Assembly: GCA_903939355.1 (NCBI GenBank)
Contig: CAJAHC010000286.1
Span: forward strand, 1 to 10,841
Length of the DNA: 10,841 bases
Direction: 5' to 3'
From: an uncultured Methylococcaceae bacterium
GTDB lineage: Bacteria; Pseudomonadota; Gammaproteobacteria; Methylococcales; Methylomonadaceae
Shown piece by piece: positions 1-7,556 of this stretch; the first letter of the stretch is position 1; every line of letters starts with the position of its first letter. The position numbers and the translations under genes were made by a program. The notes beneath the pieces are model-generated. The model was not told where the DNA came from and made no database searches. It saw only the letters and a program-made list of their open reading frames with translations.

Positions 1-39
1 AATCCATATATGTCACAAGTACCTCTTTTATTGCTAACA

Positions 40-49
40 TCAGGCCTGA
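40..49. promoter_or_regulatory. 10-bp perfect palindrome upstream of ppdK
   Basis: TCAGGCCTGA reads the same on both strands. It lies about 106 bp upstream of the ppdK start and is followed by a run of seven T (57-63). It has no loop bases, so it is a poor RNA hairpin and could at most be a protein-binding dyad. No regulator can be named; a 10-bp palindrome can also arise by chance. Confidence 0.2.
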
Positions 50-61
50 AATACACTTTTT

Positions 62-74
62 TTGATTAAATCAA
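62..74. promoter_or_regulatory. TTGATTAAATCAA dyad, FNR-box-like, upstream of ppdK
   Basis: TTGATT and AATCAA form a perfect inverted repeat around a single A. The half-sites TTGAT and ATCAA are those of FNR/CRP-family boxes, but they are separated by 3 bp where the FNR consensus has 4. The site is 81 bp upstream of the ppdK start, within range to act on its promoter. Oxygen-responsive control of ppdK is therefore only a suggestion. The leader is very AT-rich, which raises the chance of a fortuitous match. TTGATT occurs again at 101-106, so a -35 role is also possible. Confidence 0.25.
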
Positions 75-155
75 GTACTGGATTAAATTAATTTATTGCT
101 TTGATTGGTTGTATGTACTGTTTTTTAAATTTGCTACTCATCTTAGGGATAAAAA

Positions 156-2903
156 ATGTCGGAAAAATATATTTATTCATTCCAAAAAGGCGACGGAAAA
201 AATAAAGTATTATTGGGAGGTAAGGGAGCCAATCTTTGTGAAATGACGCAGATAGGACTTAACGTTCCCCCTGGATTTGTCATTACTACTCAAGCTTGTT
301 TAGCTTATCTTGAAAGTCATCAATTGCCTGAAATTTTGTTGGAAGATATTAAATCTCATATCATTGAAGTTGAGCAGCTCTCAGGTAAACAGTTTGGCCA
401 TAGCCAAAATCCGTTATTGGTTTCAGTGCGTTCGGGTTCCGCCATTTCTATGCCGGGTATGATGGATACTATTTTAAATCTGGGATTAAATAGTAGCACA
501 CTGAAGGGTCTTATAAGTCAGACTGGAGATGCACGGTTTGCCTACGACGCTTATCGTCGATTTATCCAGTTGTTTGGCAAGGTTGCTCTTGGTATTGATG
601 ATGAAAAATTTGACCTGCATTTCTCTAATATCAAGAAGCAAGCAGGTATTAAAGCGGACATTGGTCTTGATGCTGAACATTTGCGCCAAATCAGTGAATT
701 ATTTCTTCAGGTGATTTTGGAACAAACTGGCAAGCCTTTTCCGGAAGATGTTTATGAACAACTGGAGTTATCTGTTAAAGCAGTATTTAATTCCTGGACA
801 GGAAAAAGGGCGGTCGATTACCGTCGCGAATTTCATATTACAGAAAATGTAGCGAATGGTACTGCTGTTAATGTAGTCGCAATGGTTTTTGGTAATAGGG
901 GTAACGATTGTGCAACCGGTGTTGGCTTTACACGTAACCCGGGCACTGGGGTCAATGAAATGTACGGTGAGTATTTGGTTAATGCGCAAGGTGAAGATGT
1001 TGTTGCAGGCATTCGAACACCCAAGCCGGTTCACGAGCTGGCAATTGAAATGCCTGGTCTTTACCAGCAACTGGTTGATCTCCGTAATAAACTTGAAGAG
1101 CATTACAAGGAAGTTCAAGATTATGAATACACGATTGAATGTGGAATATTGTATTGCCTGCAGACGCGTAATGGCAAAATGAATGCCACCGCAATGGTGC
1201 GAACGTCCGTAGAAATGGTATTTGAAGGCTTGATTACTAAGGAGCAGGGATTGTTACGTATCAACCCGGAATTGCTTGAACAATTGTTGCATCCGCAATT
1301 AGATCCTGAACATAAAGCACACTCAGTTGCTCAAGGCTTACCGGCTTCTCCTGGTGCCGCTGTTGGTAAATGTGTTTTTGATGCCGATACAGCTGAATTA
1401 ATGGGGCGAGCTGGTGAGTTGGTTATTTTATTAAGAGAAGAAACTAAACCTGAAGACATACATGGTTTTTTTGCGGCTCAAGGCATTTTAACCAGTCGTG
1501 GTGGTAAAACTTCACACGCAGCTGTGGTTGCCAGAGGAATGGGTAAGGCTTGTATTGCCGGTGCAGAAGATATAAAAATAGATGTGCGTGCCCGTCAGGC
1601 AATTATAGGCGACTTGTATATTCGTGAAGGCGATATCATTACCATTGATGGCAGTACAGGTTTTATTTATTTAGGCAAAATACCAACGGTTGAACCGATA
1701 TTTTCAGAAGAATTAAAAACGTTATTGTCTTGGGCAGATGAGTTTGCCGAACTAGAAGTCCATGCCAATGTCGATACGCCGGAGCGGGCACGGATGGCGC
1801 TCAGTTATGGCGCAACTGGTATTGGTTTATGCCGGACTGAACGTATGTTTAATGCGTCTGACCGTTTGCCTTTAGTGATTGATATGATTCTGGCTGACAA
1901 CAAAGAAGCTAGGAATGATGCGTTGGAAAAATTATTTCCGATTCAGCGCGATGATTTTAAACAAATCTTTGAAGCGATGTCTCCCTATCCGGTAACTGTC
2001 CGCTTGCTGGATCCACCGATGCATGAATTTTTGCCTAGTGAGCACCAACTTGAAGATGAAATTAAAGCATTGAAGCATTATAAGTTAATGATTCAGGGTC
2101 AGCAGGTTGCCCTTGATGCCCTAGCTACACAGATAGAACTACCTAAGCCTTTTAATCAATTGAATGAAGAGCTCATCAATAAAGCAATTGCCAAAAAGGA
2201 ATTAATGCTGAAAAAAGTTAAAGAGTTATTCGAAGTCAATCCAATGTTGGGTCATCGTGGCGTGCGTCTCGGTATGACGTATCCTGAAATTTACCAGATG
2301 CAAATACGCTCTATACTGGAAGCTGCTGCTCAGTGTGCCAAGCAAGGAAAGCACATCTCACCTGAAATTATGGTGCCTCAGGTTATTACGGTAAAGGAGT
2401 TAATAAAGGTAAAAAGTTATGTTGATCAAATCAAAGAGGATGTTGAAAATCAGTACGATATTTCGTTAAATTTTAAGTTTGGAACCATGGTAGAAACGGT
2501 TAGGGCTTGCACCCGTGCTGGAGAATTGGCTCAAGTAGCTGAATTTTTCTCATTTGGAACAAATGATCTAACTCAAGCAACTTTTTCATTTTCACGTGAG
2601 GATGCAGAAAATAAATTTCTGCCGCTTTACAATGAAATTGGCTTACTCGAGGATAACCCTTTCGAAGTGCTTGATGCCAAAGGTGTCGGTCAGTTAATGA
2701 AAATGACTGTAGATTCTGGGCGTCAAACCAGACCCGATATCAAAATAGGTATATGCGGTGAACAAGGAGGACATCCGGAATCTATTCGTTTTTGTCATTA
2801 TATAAAAATGGATTACGTTTCTTGTTCCGCGCCGCGTATTCCTATTGCCAGATTAGCAGCGGCCCAAGCGAAATTGCTAGAGGATGTTTATAAGATACAT
2901 TAA
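156..2903 (+). CDS. ppdK: Pyruvate, phosphate dikinase
   Basis: This cytoplasmic enzyme reversibly interconverts pyruvate, ATP and phosphate with phosphoenolpyruvate, AMP and pyrophosphate. The N-terminal nucleotide-binding domain includes GGKGANL at 21-27 and the SVRSGSAISMPGMMDT stretch at 90-105. The central phosphohistidine domain carries GGKTSHAAVVARG at 449-461, with His454 the phosphorylated residue. The C-terminal PEP/pyruvate TIM barrel has GLCRTERMF at 557-565, GHRGVRLG at 699-706, GTNDLTQ at 801-807 and CGEQGGHP at 867-874, with Cys867 the likely general acid/base. All three domains are complete, so it should be active. At 915 residues it is longer than the roughly 870-880 usual for bacterial PPDK; most of the excess lies at about 628-694. 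The start is supported by AGGG seven bases upstream. It is transcribed alone and converges on rarA. In gammaproteobacterial methanotrophs PPDK is commonly paired with PPi-dependent glycolysis, but no such partner is visible here. Confidence 0.97.
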   Translation: MSEKYIYSFQKGDGKNKVLLGGKGANLCEMTQIGLNVPPGFVITTQACLAYLESHQLPEILLEDIKSHIIEVEQLSGKQFGHSQNPLLVSVRSGSAISMPGMMDTILNLGLNSSTLKGLISQTGDARFAYDAYRRFIQLFGKVALGIDDEKFDLHFSNIKKQAGIKADIGLDAEHLRQISELFLQVILEQTGKPFPEDVYEQLELSVKAVFNSWTGKRAVDYRREFHITENVANGTAVNVVAMVFGNRGNDCATGVGFTRNPGTGVNEMYGEYLVNAQGEDVVAGIRTPKPVHELAIEMPGLYQQLVDLRNKLEEHYKEVQDYEYTIECGILYCLQTRNGKMNATAMVRTSVEMVFEGLITKEQGLLRINPELLEQLLHPQLDPEHKAHSVAQGLPASPGAAVGKCVFDADTAELMGRAGELVILLREETKPEDIHGFFAAQGILTSRGGKTSHAAVVARGMGKACIAGAEDIKIDVRARQAIIGDLYIREGDIITIDGSTGFIYLGKIPTVEPIFSEELKTLLSWADEFAELEVHANVDTPERARMALSYGATGIGLCRTERMFNASDRLPLVIDMILADNKEARNDALEKLFPIQRDDFKQIFEAMSPYPVTVRLLDPPMHEFLPSEHQLEDEIKALKHYKLMIQGQQVALDALATQIELPKPFNQLNEELINKAIAKKELMLKKVKELFEVNPMLGHRGVRLGMTYPEIYQMQIRSILEAAAQCAKQGKHISPEIMVPQVITVKELIKVKSYVDQIKEDVENQYDISLNFKFGTMVETVRACTRAGELAQVAEFFSFGTNDLTQATFSFSREDAENKFLPLYNEIGLLEDNPFEVLDAKGVGQLMKMTVDSGRQTRPDIKIGICGEQGGHPESIRFCHYIKMDYVSCSAPRIPIARLAAAQAKLLEDVYKIH

Positions 2904-3019
2904 TCACTATTCAGCGTGCAATGATCTTTTTTTTCTAAAAGAAGAATGAAGTTAGTCATGAAAATTATACTTACTCTAAATAGAGAAGTTAGTGGGATAA
3001 CTAATCATCTTAATACGCT
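2904..3019. terminator. Convergent ppdK/rarA spacer with weak terminator-like elements
   Basis: This 116-bp spacer lies between two convergent stop codons. It holds a run of eight T at 2927-2934 just after ppdK, without a strong GC stem before it. It also holds an AT-rich stem-loop at 2969-2989: ACTT-a-CTCTA, loop AA, TAGAG-AAGT, nine pairs with one bulged A. Read on the minus strand, the hairpin is followed only by ATAATTTTC. Neither is a classical rho-independent terminator, so termination here may be weak, bidirectional or rho-dependent. I see no gene in the spacer. Confidence 0.3.
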
Positions 3020-4327
3020 TTAAATTAGTGTTCGTTTATCCAGCTCTTGCAAATGCCTTAGCTTTTCCTTGATTTTTATTTCCAGACCTCGATCGACTGG
3101 TTGATAATAACGGGTTCCGATAAGTTGATCCGGAAAGTAATTTTCACCAGCCACATAGCCTTCCGGTTCATCATGGGCATAACGGTATTCTTTGCCATAA
3201 TCCAGCGATTTCATGAGCTTGGTAGGTGCATTTCTTAAATGTACCGGTACACCCAGGCTACCGCTTTGTCTGGCATCACTCATGGCGGCATTGTAAGCTT
3301 TATACACAGCATTGCTTTTAGGTGCACAGGCTAAATAGACAATGGCTTGTGCCAGGGCCAGCTCACCTTCCGGACTACCCAGGCGTTCTTGGGCTTCCCA
3401 AGCATTAATGGCGATCTGCAAAGCCCTTGGATCTGCATTGCCGATGTCTTCAGAGGCTATTCTAACGATACGTCTGGCTAAATAGGACAGGTCGCAACCG
3501 CCATCCATCATCCGACATAGCCAATAAAGCGAAGCGTCAGGCGAACTGCCTCTTACCGATTTATGCAGTGCTGAAATTTGGTTGTAAAATTCTTCACCTT
3601 GATTATCAAAGCGTCTAACACCACCAGACAATACTTCTCTGGCACATGTTTCATTAATCACATGGCTACTTTTTGCTGCGGCAAGCTCTACTGCAATTTC
3701 CAATAAATTTAATAATCTTCTGGCGTCACCATCTGCGGCTTCGGCAAATTGTTGCTTAATGTCGTCTGCCATTGCAATATTAAGATTACCAAGACCTTTA
3801 TCAGCATCACTGAGTGCCTTGTTTAAAACATCGAGTAATTCTTCGCTTGATAAAGAGTTGAGTACATAAATTCGAGCCCGCGATAATAAAGCATTATTGA
3901 GAGCAAATGAGGGGTTTTCAGTGGTTGCGCCAATAAAATAAACGGTACCATCTTCTACGTGCGGCAGGAAAGCATCTTGTTGGGATTTGTTAAAGCGATG
4001 CACTTCGTCGACAAATAAAATAGTGCGCCGGTGCTGTTCAAGTTGGATCTTTTTGGCGGCGCTAACCGCAGCTCTGATTTCTTTAACACCTGATAATACC
4101 GCGGAAATTGGCATAAACTCGGCATCAGAGTGCAGGGCAATCAGACGTGCCAGCGTGGTTTTACCGGTTCCTGGTGGCCCCCAGAAAATCATGGAATGCA
4201 GGCGACCTGATACCACGGCTTCATAGAGTGGTTTGCCGGGCTTTAGAATATGTTGTTGACCTGCATAATCTTCTAGGGATATGGGTCGCATTCTATCTGC
4301 CAAGGGTTTGCTTAAATCATCAAACAT
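3020..4327 (-). CDS. rarA: Replication-associated recombination protein A (RarA/MgsA AAA+ ATPase)
   Basis: RarA is a clamp-loader-like AAA+ ATPase acting at stalled replication forks, related to eukaryotic WRNIP1/Mgs1. Walker A is GPPGTGKT at 50-57. Walker B is ILFVDEVHRF at 103-112, sensor 1 is GATTENPSF at 133-141, and a likely arginine finger lies in SRAR at 149-152. The C-terminal half matches the tetramerisation region of the family, including SVRGSSPDASLYW and RRIVRIASEDIGNADP. At 435 residues it is full length (E. coli RarA is about 447). It begins 53 bp after lolA on the same strand, a pairing conserved in many gammaproteobacteria, and probably shares the mrcB-lolA transcript. There is no good Shine-Dalgarno before its ATG, and I did not find a better start downstream. 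Confidence 0.97.
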   Translation of the reverse strand: MFDDLSKPLADRMRPISLEDYAGQQHILKPGKPLYEAVVSGRLHSMIFWGPPGTGKTTLARLIALHSDAEFMPISAVLSGVKEIRAAVSAAKKIQLEQHRRTILFVDEVHRFNKSQQDAFLPHVEDGTVYFIGATTENPSFALNNALLSRARIYVLNSLSSEELLDVLNKALSDADKGLGNLNIAMADDIKQQFAEAADGDARRLLNLLEIAVELAAAKSSHVINETCAREVLSGGVRRFDNQGEEFYNQISALHKSVRGSSPDASLYWLCRMMDGGCDLSYLARRIVRIASEDIGNADPRALQIAINAWEAQERLGSPEGELALAQAIVYLACAPKSNAVYKAYNAAMSDARQSGSLGVPVHLRNAPTKLMKSLDYGKEYRYAHDEPEGYVAGENYFPDQLIGTRYYQPVDRGLEIKIKEKLRHLQELDKRTLI

Positions 4328-4380
4328 GAAAGGCTGAAAAGAGGTTCAGAAATATTAAAATTGGCGCTTCGTCCTTATCT

Positions 4381-5031
4381 TTAATCTGAAAATACATCGG
4401 CGCCTTTGGGCGCGATGAATTCAAACATGGAAGCCTTTATGGGTGGATTTAACTGAACATTAGTGAAATAGATACGAGTTAATTGACCAAAGTTATCGCT
4501 TAACTCCATGCCGCCCAGTAGGCCTTTATTCAGACCAATTAAAATATATTTAAAACTACTTTCCTGGTTCTTAGGTAACAATTTAATCCATTGCATTTCA
4601 CCATCAATGCCTTGATCCTCCATAGTAAAATTATCATCTAGTGATATAGTGCCGCTCAACAATAATGCAGGTGTCGAACCAACAGACTCATCCAGTTTTT
4701 TAATCGTGACTTGATCTAAATCGGTATCATAAAACCAAACTTTTCCGGATGATGATACGATTTCTTGTTGAAAAGGTTTTAAATAGTTCCAGCGGAATTT
4801 CCCGGGTCGCTGTAGATAAAAAACTCCGTGACTAGTTTGGTAAGGCTTGCCTGCTTCATTTATTAAAACTTGTTTAAAGTCAGCGGTGAGTGATTTTGAT
4901 GATTTTAAAAATGCCTGTAATTGTTTTACAGGTTCATCTGCACCATGACTTGTAGTGTTAACAAGAAAAAAAGCTAATAAAATTAGGCTTAATGTATATA
5001 TTTTAGGCATTGATGCTGTTGTATTATTCAT
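4381..5031 (-). CDS. lolA: Outer-membrane lipoprotein carrier protein LolA
   Basis: LolA is the periplasmic chaperone that takes mature lipoproteins from the LolCDE transporter and delivers them to LolB at the outer membrane. A Sec signal peptide is visible: a hydrophobic core at about 11-25, with cleavage probable near SHGA at 28-31. Family hallmarks are LTADFKQ at 48-54, RPGKFRWNY at 75-83 (containing the conserved arginine), VWFYDTDLDQVTIKKLD at 98-114 and the C-terminal SMFEFIAPKGADV at 201-213. Length, 216 residues, is normal. The start codon overlaps the mrcB stop as ATGA, which favours this ATG by translational coupling. An internal Met8 would also leave a usable signal peptide but has no visible ribosome-binding site. 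The gene is followed by rarA, the usual neighbour. Confidence 0.96.
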   Translation of the reverse strand: MNNTTASMPKIYTLSLILLAFFLVNTTSHGADEPVKQLQAFLKSSKSLTADFKQVLINEAGKPYQTSHGVFYLQRPGKFRWNYLKPFQQEIVSSSGKVWFYDTDLDQVTIKKLDESVGSTPALLLSGTISLDDNFTMEDQGIDGEMQWIKLLPKNQESSFKYILIGLNKGLLGGMELSDNFGQLTRIYFTNVQLNPPIKASMFEFIAPKGADVFSD

Positions 5032-7394
5032 TCGGACTCAGGTTTGCTTTCGTTGGGATCGTTTTCAAAAATATCAGTAAACCACGATTTATCTTGATCA
5101 AAAACACCTTGCCCACATTCAGAGTAGGTAGTAGGTTCTGATCCCGATATATAGGGGTATTGCTTACCATCTGCACACTCTTTATTGGTTAATAAACCAC
5201 TACCTGGGTTAACCAAGGCCAGAGTAATATTATCCGGCGGTATTAAGTTGACCGGTTGCGTTGAAATTTGTTTCATTAGAGATGACCAGATCGGTAAAGC
5301 TCCAGTGGAACCGGTTAACCCGATTGACTTGTTGTCATCCCTACCCAGCCAGACGACTGATAAATAATCCCCTGTATAGCCAGCAAACCAACTATCTTTG
5401 GCATCATTTGTGGTGCCTGTTTTACCGACTAAGCCATAGTTCTCTGGGAAAAAGGAATAGGCTGATCGGCCTGTCCCTTCGTGCATAACTTCTTGTAGCA
5501 TGGTATTGACGATATAGGTTGCTGCCGGATCTAAGGTCTGTTTGACGGTTAATGGGTAACTTTGTAATTCTTTGCCATTAGTGTCAACTACAGCCCGAAT
5601 ACTTTTAATGGGTGTTGAAAAACCATCTCCTGCTAATGTTTGGTACATGCGGGTAACCTCTATGGGAGTGAGAGAAGCGGCTCCTAATAATAAAGAGGGA
5701 AATAGCTCAACAGGTCTTGTAACGCCCATTTTTTTAAGCGTTTTAGCTATTCTTGGGACACCTATATCCATTCCTACACGAACTGTGGCCAAATTATAAG
5801 ATTTTGCCAATGCTGTATGTAAAGCGATATCACCATGCTCTTTATGGTCGTAATTTTTAGGAATCCAATCTATGCCATTATCGCCTTTAATCACCATGGT
5901 TGTATCACTAACTCTTGTGGTAATGGTGTATTTATCAGGGTATTCCAGAGCACTTAAATAAACTGCTGGCTTGATCAAAGAGCCAATAGGCCGAACTGCG
6001 TCCAAGGCTCGGTTAAAACCACCTACCATGTTTTCACGACCACTGACCATAGCGGCAACTTCTCCATTATCACGGCGCGTAACTATGACAGCTGCTTCAA
6101 TTTTATTACCATGAGGCATTTTATCGAGTTGCGCTAGTCTGGTGGCGACTGTCTTTTCAAGAATATCCTGCACCTGATTATCCAATGTGGTGAAAATCCT
6201 AAGTCCTTGAGAAGTTAAATCTTCCTCATGATAATCTTGTTTTAATTGTCGTTTGACCAGATCGAGGAAGCCTGGATAGCGATTGGATGAGTGTTTCATC
6301 CGAGGAATGATATTTAAAGGTTTTTCTACTGCCTCAGTTGCCTGATTAGTAGTTATATAGCCTTCAACTGCCATTTGCTCAATTATCAGGTTACGTCGTT
6401 GTAGTGCGCGCTCAGGAAAACGTCTTGGATCATATTCGGAAGGGCCTCGTACCAAGGCTACCAGAGAGGCAACCTGTTCGAGGGGTAGGTCTTTCAAGGT
6501 GCTGCCAAAATAGAATTCGCTCGCCAAACCAAAGCCATGAACACCGTTTGGGCCATTTTGACCTAAATATATTTCATTTAGATAGGCTTCCAGAATCTCA
6601 TTTTTAGTGTAGCGGTACTCTAAGATAAGTGCCATCAACGCTTCTTTCAGTTTGCGTGATAAGCTCTTTTCATTCGTCAAATAAAAGTTTTTAACCAATT
6701 GTTGGGTAATGGTACTGCCACCTTGAACCATGCCACCAGCCATCACATTCGCCCACATTGCTCTGGCAATGCCTTTTATTGAAACACCAAAATGCTGATA
6801 AAAGTCTCTGTCTTCTGAAGCAAACAGGCCGGAAATTAAGTTATTTGGCGCTTCGTCGAGTTTAATGAGGACTCTGTCTTCTTTAATGCTAGGATAAAGA
6901 CTGCCTATTTGTACCGGATCCATACGGACTAAGGGAACATCTTTAGATGTTGTTAAATTGGTAATTTTTTCGATTCCCGTATCGATAAAATTTATTTGTA
7001 TTAACATGCTGGGTTGGTGTTGATCCCAAAAAGAAAAGTCACGTGTTTTTACAACGAGTTGTGAACCTTTTTTGTAGAAAGTTCCTTCTGCAGATAAGGT
7101 TTCATCGTTTCGATAATGTAACATATTCAATAAGGCTTCGAGCTTTTCAGAGGGCAGCGAGAAACCAGCGTAAAGCTCAATAGGATTGGCATAAACACGC
7201 GCAGGAATAGCCCAGCGTTTACCTTCAAATTGATTACGAACGTTATAATCCAGATATCCCATATAACTGACAAACATAAATAAACCAACTGCAGAAGAAA
7301 GCAGTAGGAGATTTCTAAACCAATGTGAAGTTGATTGTCTTGATGGTCTTTTGTTGCTATATCTGGAACTGCGTCCGCTTTTTTTAAATACCAT
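5028..7394 (-). CDS. mrcB: Bifunctional penicillin-binding protein 1b (class A PBP)
   Basis: This inner-membrane enzyme polymerises lipid II into glycan strands and cross-links the peptides in the periplasm. A basic cytoplasmic tail (1-26) precedes one transmembrane helix at about 27-48, then a UB2H-like region at about 65-160. The glycosyltransferase domain (GT51) has catalytic Glu194 in SEDRDFYQH, GGSTITQQLVKN at 225-236, a second glutamate at 251 in RKLKEA, and ILEAYLNEIYLG at 267-278. The transpeptidase domain has SLIK at 472-475 (nucleophile Ser472), SYN at 532-534 and KTGT at 658-661. All catalytic motifs are intact. At 788 residues the size fits PBP1b; the UB2H-type N-terminus separates it from PBP1a. 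Two C-terminal cysteines (740 and 760) could form a disulfide. It heads the mrcB-lolA-rarA cassette and has a TATAAT upstream, but no strong Shine-Dalgarno. Confidence 0.96.
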   Translation of the reverse strand: MVFKKSGRSSRYSNKRPSRQSTSHWFRNLLLLSSAVGLFMFVSYMGYLDYNVRNQFEGKRWAIPARVYANPIELYAGFSLPSEKLEALLNMLHYRNDETLSAEGTFYKKGSQLVVKTRDFSFWDQHQPSMLIQINFIDTGIEKITNLTTSKDVPLVRMDPVQIGSLYPSIKEDRVLIKLDEAPNNLISGLFASEDRDFYQHFGVSIKGIARAMWANVMAGGMVQGGSTITQQLVKNFYLTNEKSLSRKLKEALMALILEYRYTKNEILEAYLNEIYLGQNGPNGVHGFGLASEFYFGSTLKDLPLEQVASLVALVRGPSEYDPRRFPERALQRRNLIIEQMAVEGYITTNQATEAVEKPLNIIPRMKHSSNRYPGFLDLVKRQLKQDYHEEDLTSQGLRIFTTLDNQVQDILEKTVATRLAQLDKMPHGNKIEAAVIVTRRDNGEVAAMVSGRENMVGGFNRALDAVRPIGSLIKPAVYLSALEYPDKYTITTRVSDTTMVIKGDNGIDWIPKNYDHKEHGDIALHTALAKSYNLATVRVGMDIGVPRIAKTLKKMGVTRPVELFPSLLLGAASLTPIEVTRMYQTLAGDGFSTPIKSIRAVVDTNGKELQSYPLTVKQTLDPAATYIVNTMLQEVMHEGTGRSAYSFFPENYGLVGKTGTTNDAKDSWFAGYTGDYLSVVWLGRDDNKSIGLTGSTGALPIWSSLMKQISTQPVNLIPPDNITLALVNPGSGLLTNKECADGKQYPYISGSEPTTYSECGQGVFDQDKSWFTDIFENDPNESKPESE

Positions 7395-7441
7395 AGCTAT
7401 TGGTTATTGATAAATTTAATTGTTGACCTTGGTTGTTACCC

Positions 7442-7447
7442 ATTATA
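7442..7447 (-). promoter_or_regulatory. Probable -10 box of the mrcB-lolA-rarA cassette
   Basis: On the minus strand this is a perfect TATAAT, 47 bp upstream of the mrcB ATG. Transcription would start near 7435 and leave a leader of about 40 nt. No recognisable TTGACA-like -35 sits at 16-18 bp, so the promoter may depend on an activator or be weak. The surrounding TATATATGTATAAT is itself AT-rich and partly palindromic. The 147-bp gap to the dehydrogenase gene makes this the natural place for the cassette promoter. Confidence 0.45.
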
Positions 7448-7533
7448 CATATATACCTAAATCAGGATTATGGAATTCAATAAGCATGATTGCGATGATA
7501 GAGTGGTAGCCAAATAAGCAGAGGCAATAAGTG

Positions 7534-7556
7534 GTTTTATCTTAAATAGATAAAAC
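7534..7556. repeat. Perfect 8-bp stem-loop across the dehydrogenase stop codon
   Basis: GTTTTATC at 7534-7541 and GATAAAAC at 7549-7556 are perfect inverted repeats flanking a 7-nt loop that contains the TAA stop of the minus-strand dehydrogenase gene. Read on the minus strand there is no T tract after the stem, so it is not a standard intrinsic terminator for that gene. Read on the + strand it is followed by AATTTTT, but no + strand gene lies upstream. It may protect the mRNA 3' end or act as a weak terminator. Confidence 0.4.

Noticed and set aside
768..1194. Open reading frames on the opposite strand and other frames within ppdK
   Set aside because: They lie wholly inside a well-conserved gene, resemble no family and lack start signals; they are by-products of ppdK codon use.
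2901..2935. Classical rho-independent terminator for ppdK
   Set aside because: The T8 run is real, but only a 4-bp ATCA/TGAT stem with a long loop precedes it, too weak to call.
7423..7451. A + strand promoter TTGACC-N17-TACATA in the mrcB upstream gap
   Set aside because: The match is fair, but no + strand gene follows before the opposing dehydrogenase gene, and the same bases serve the minus-strand TATAAT.
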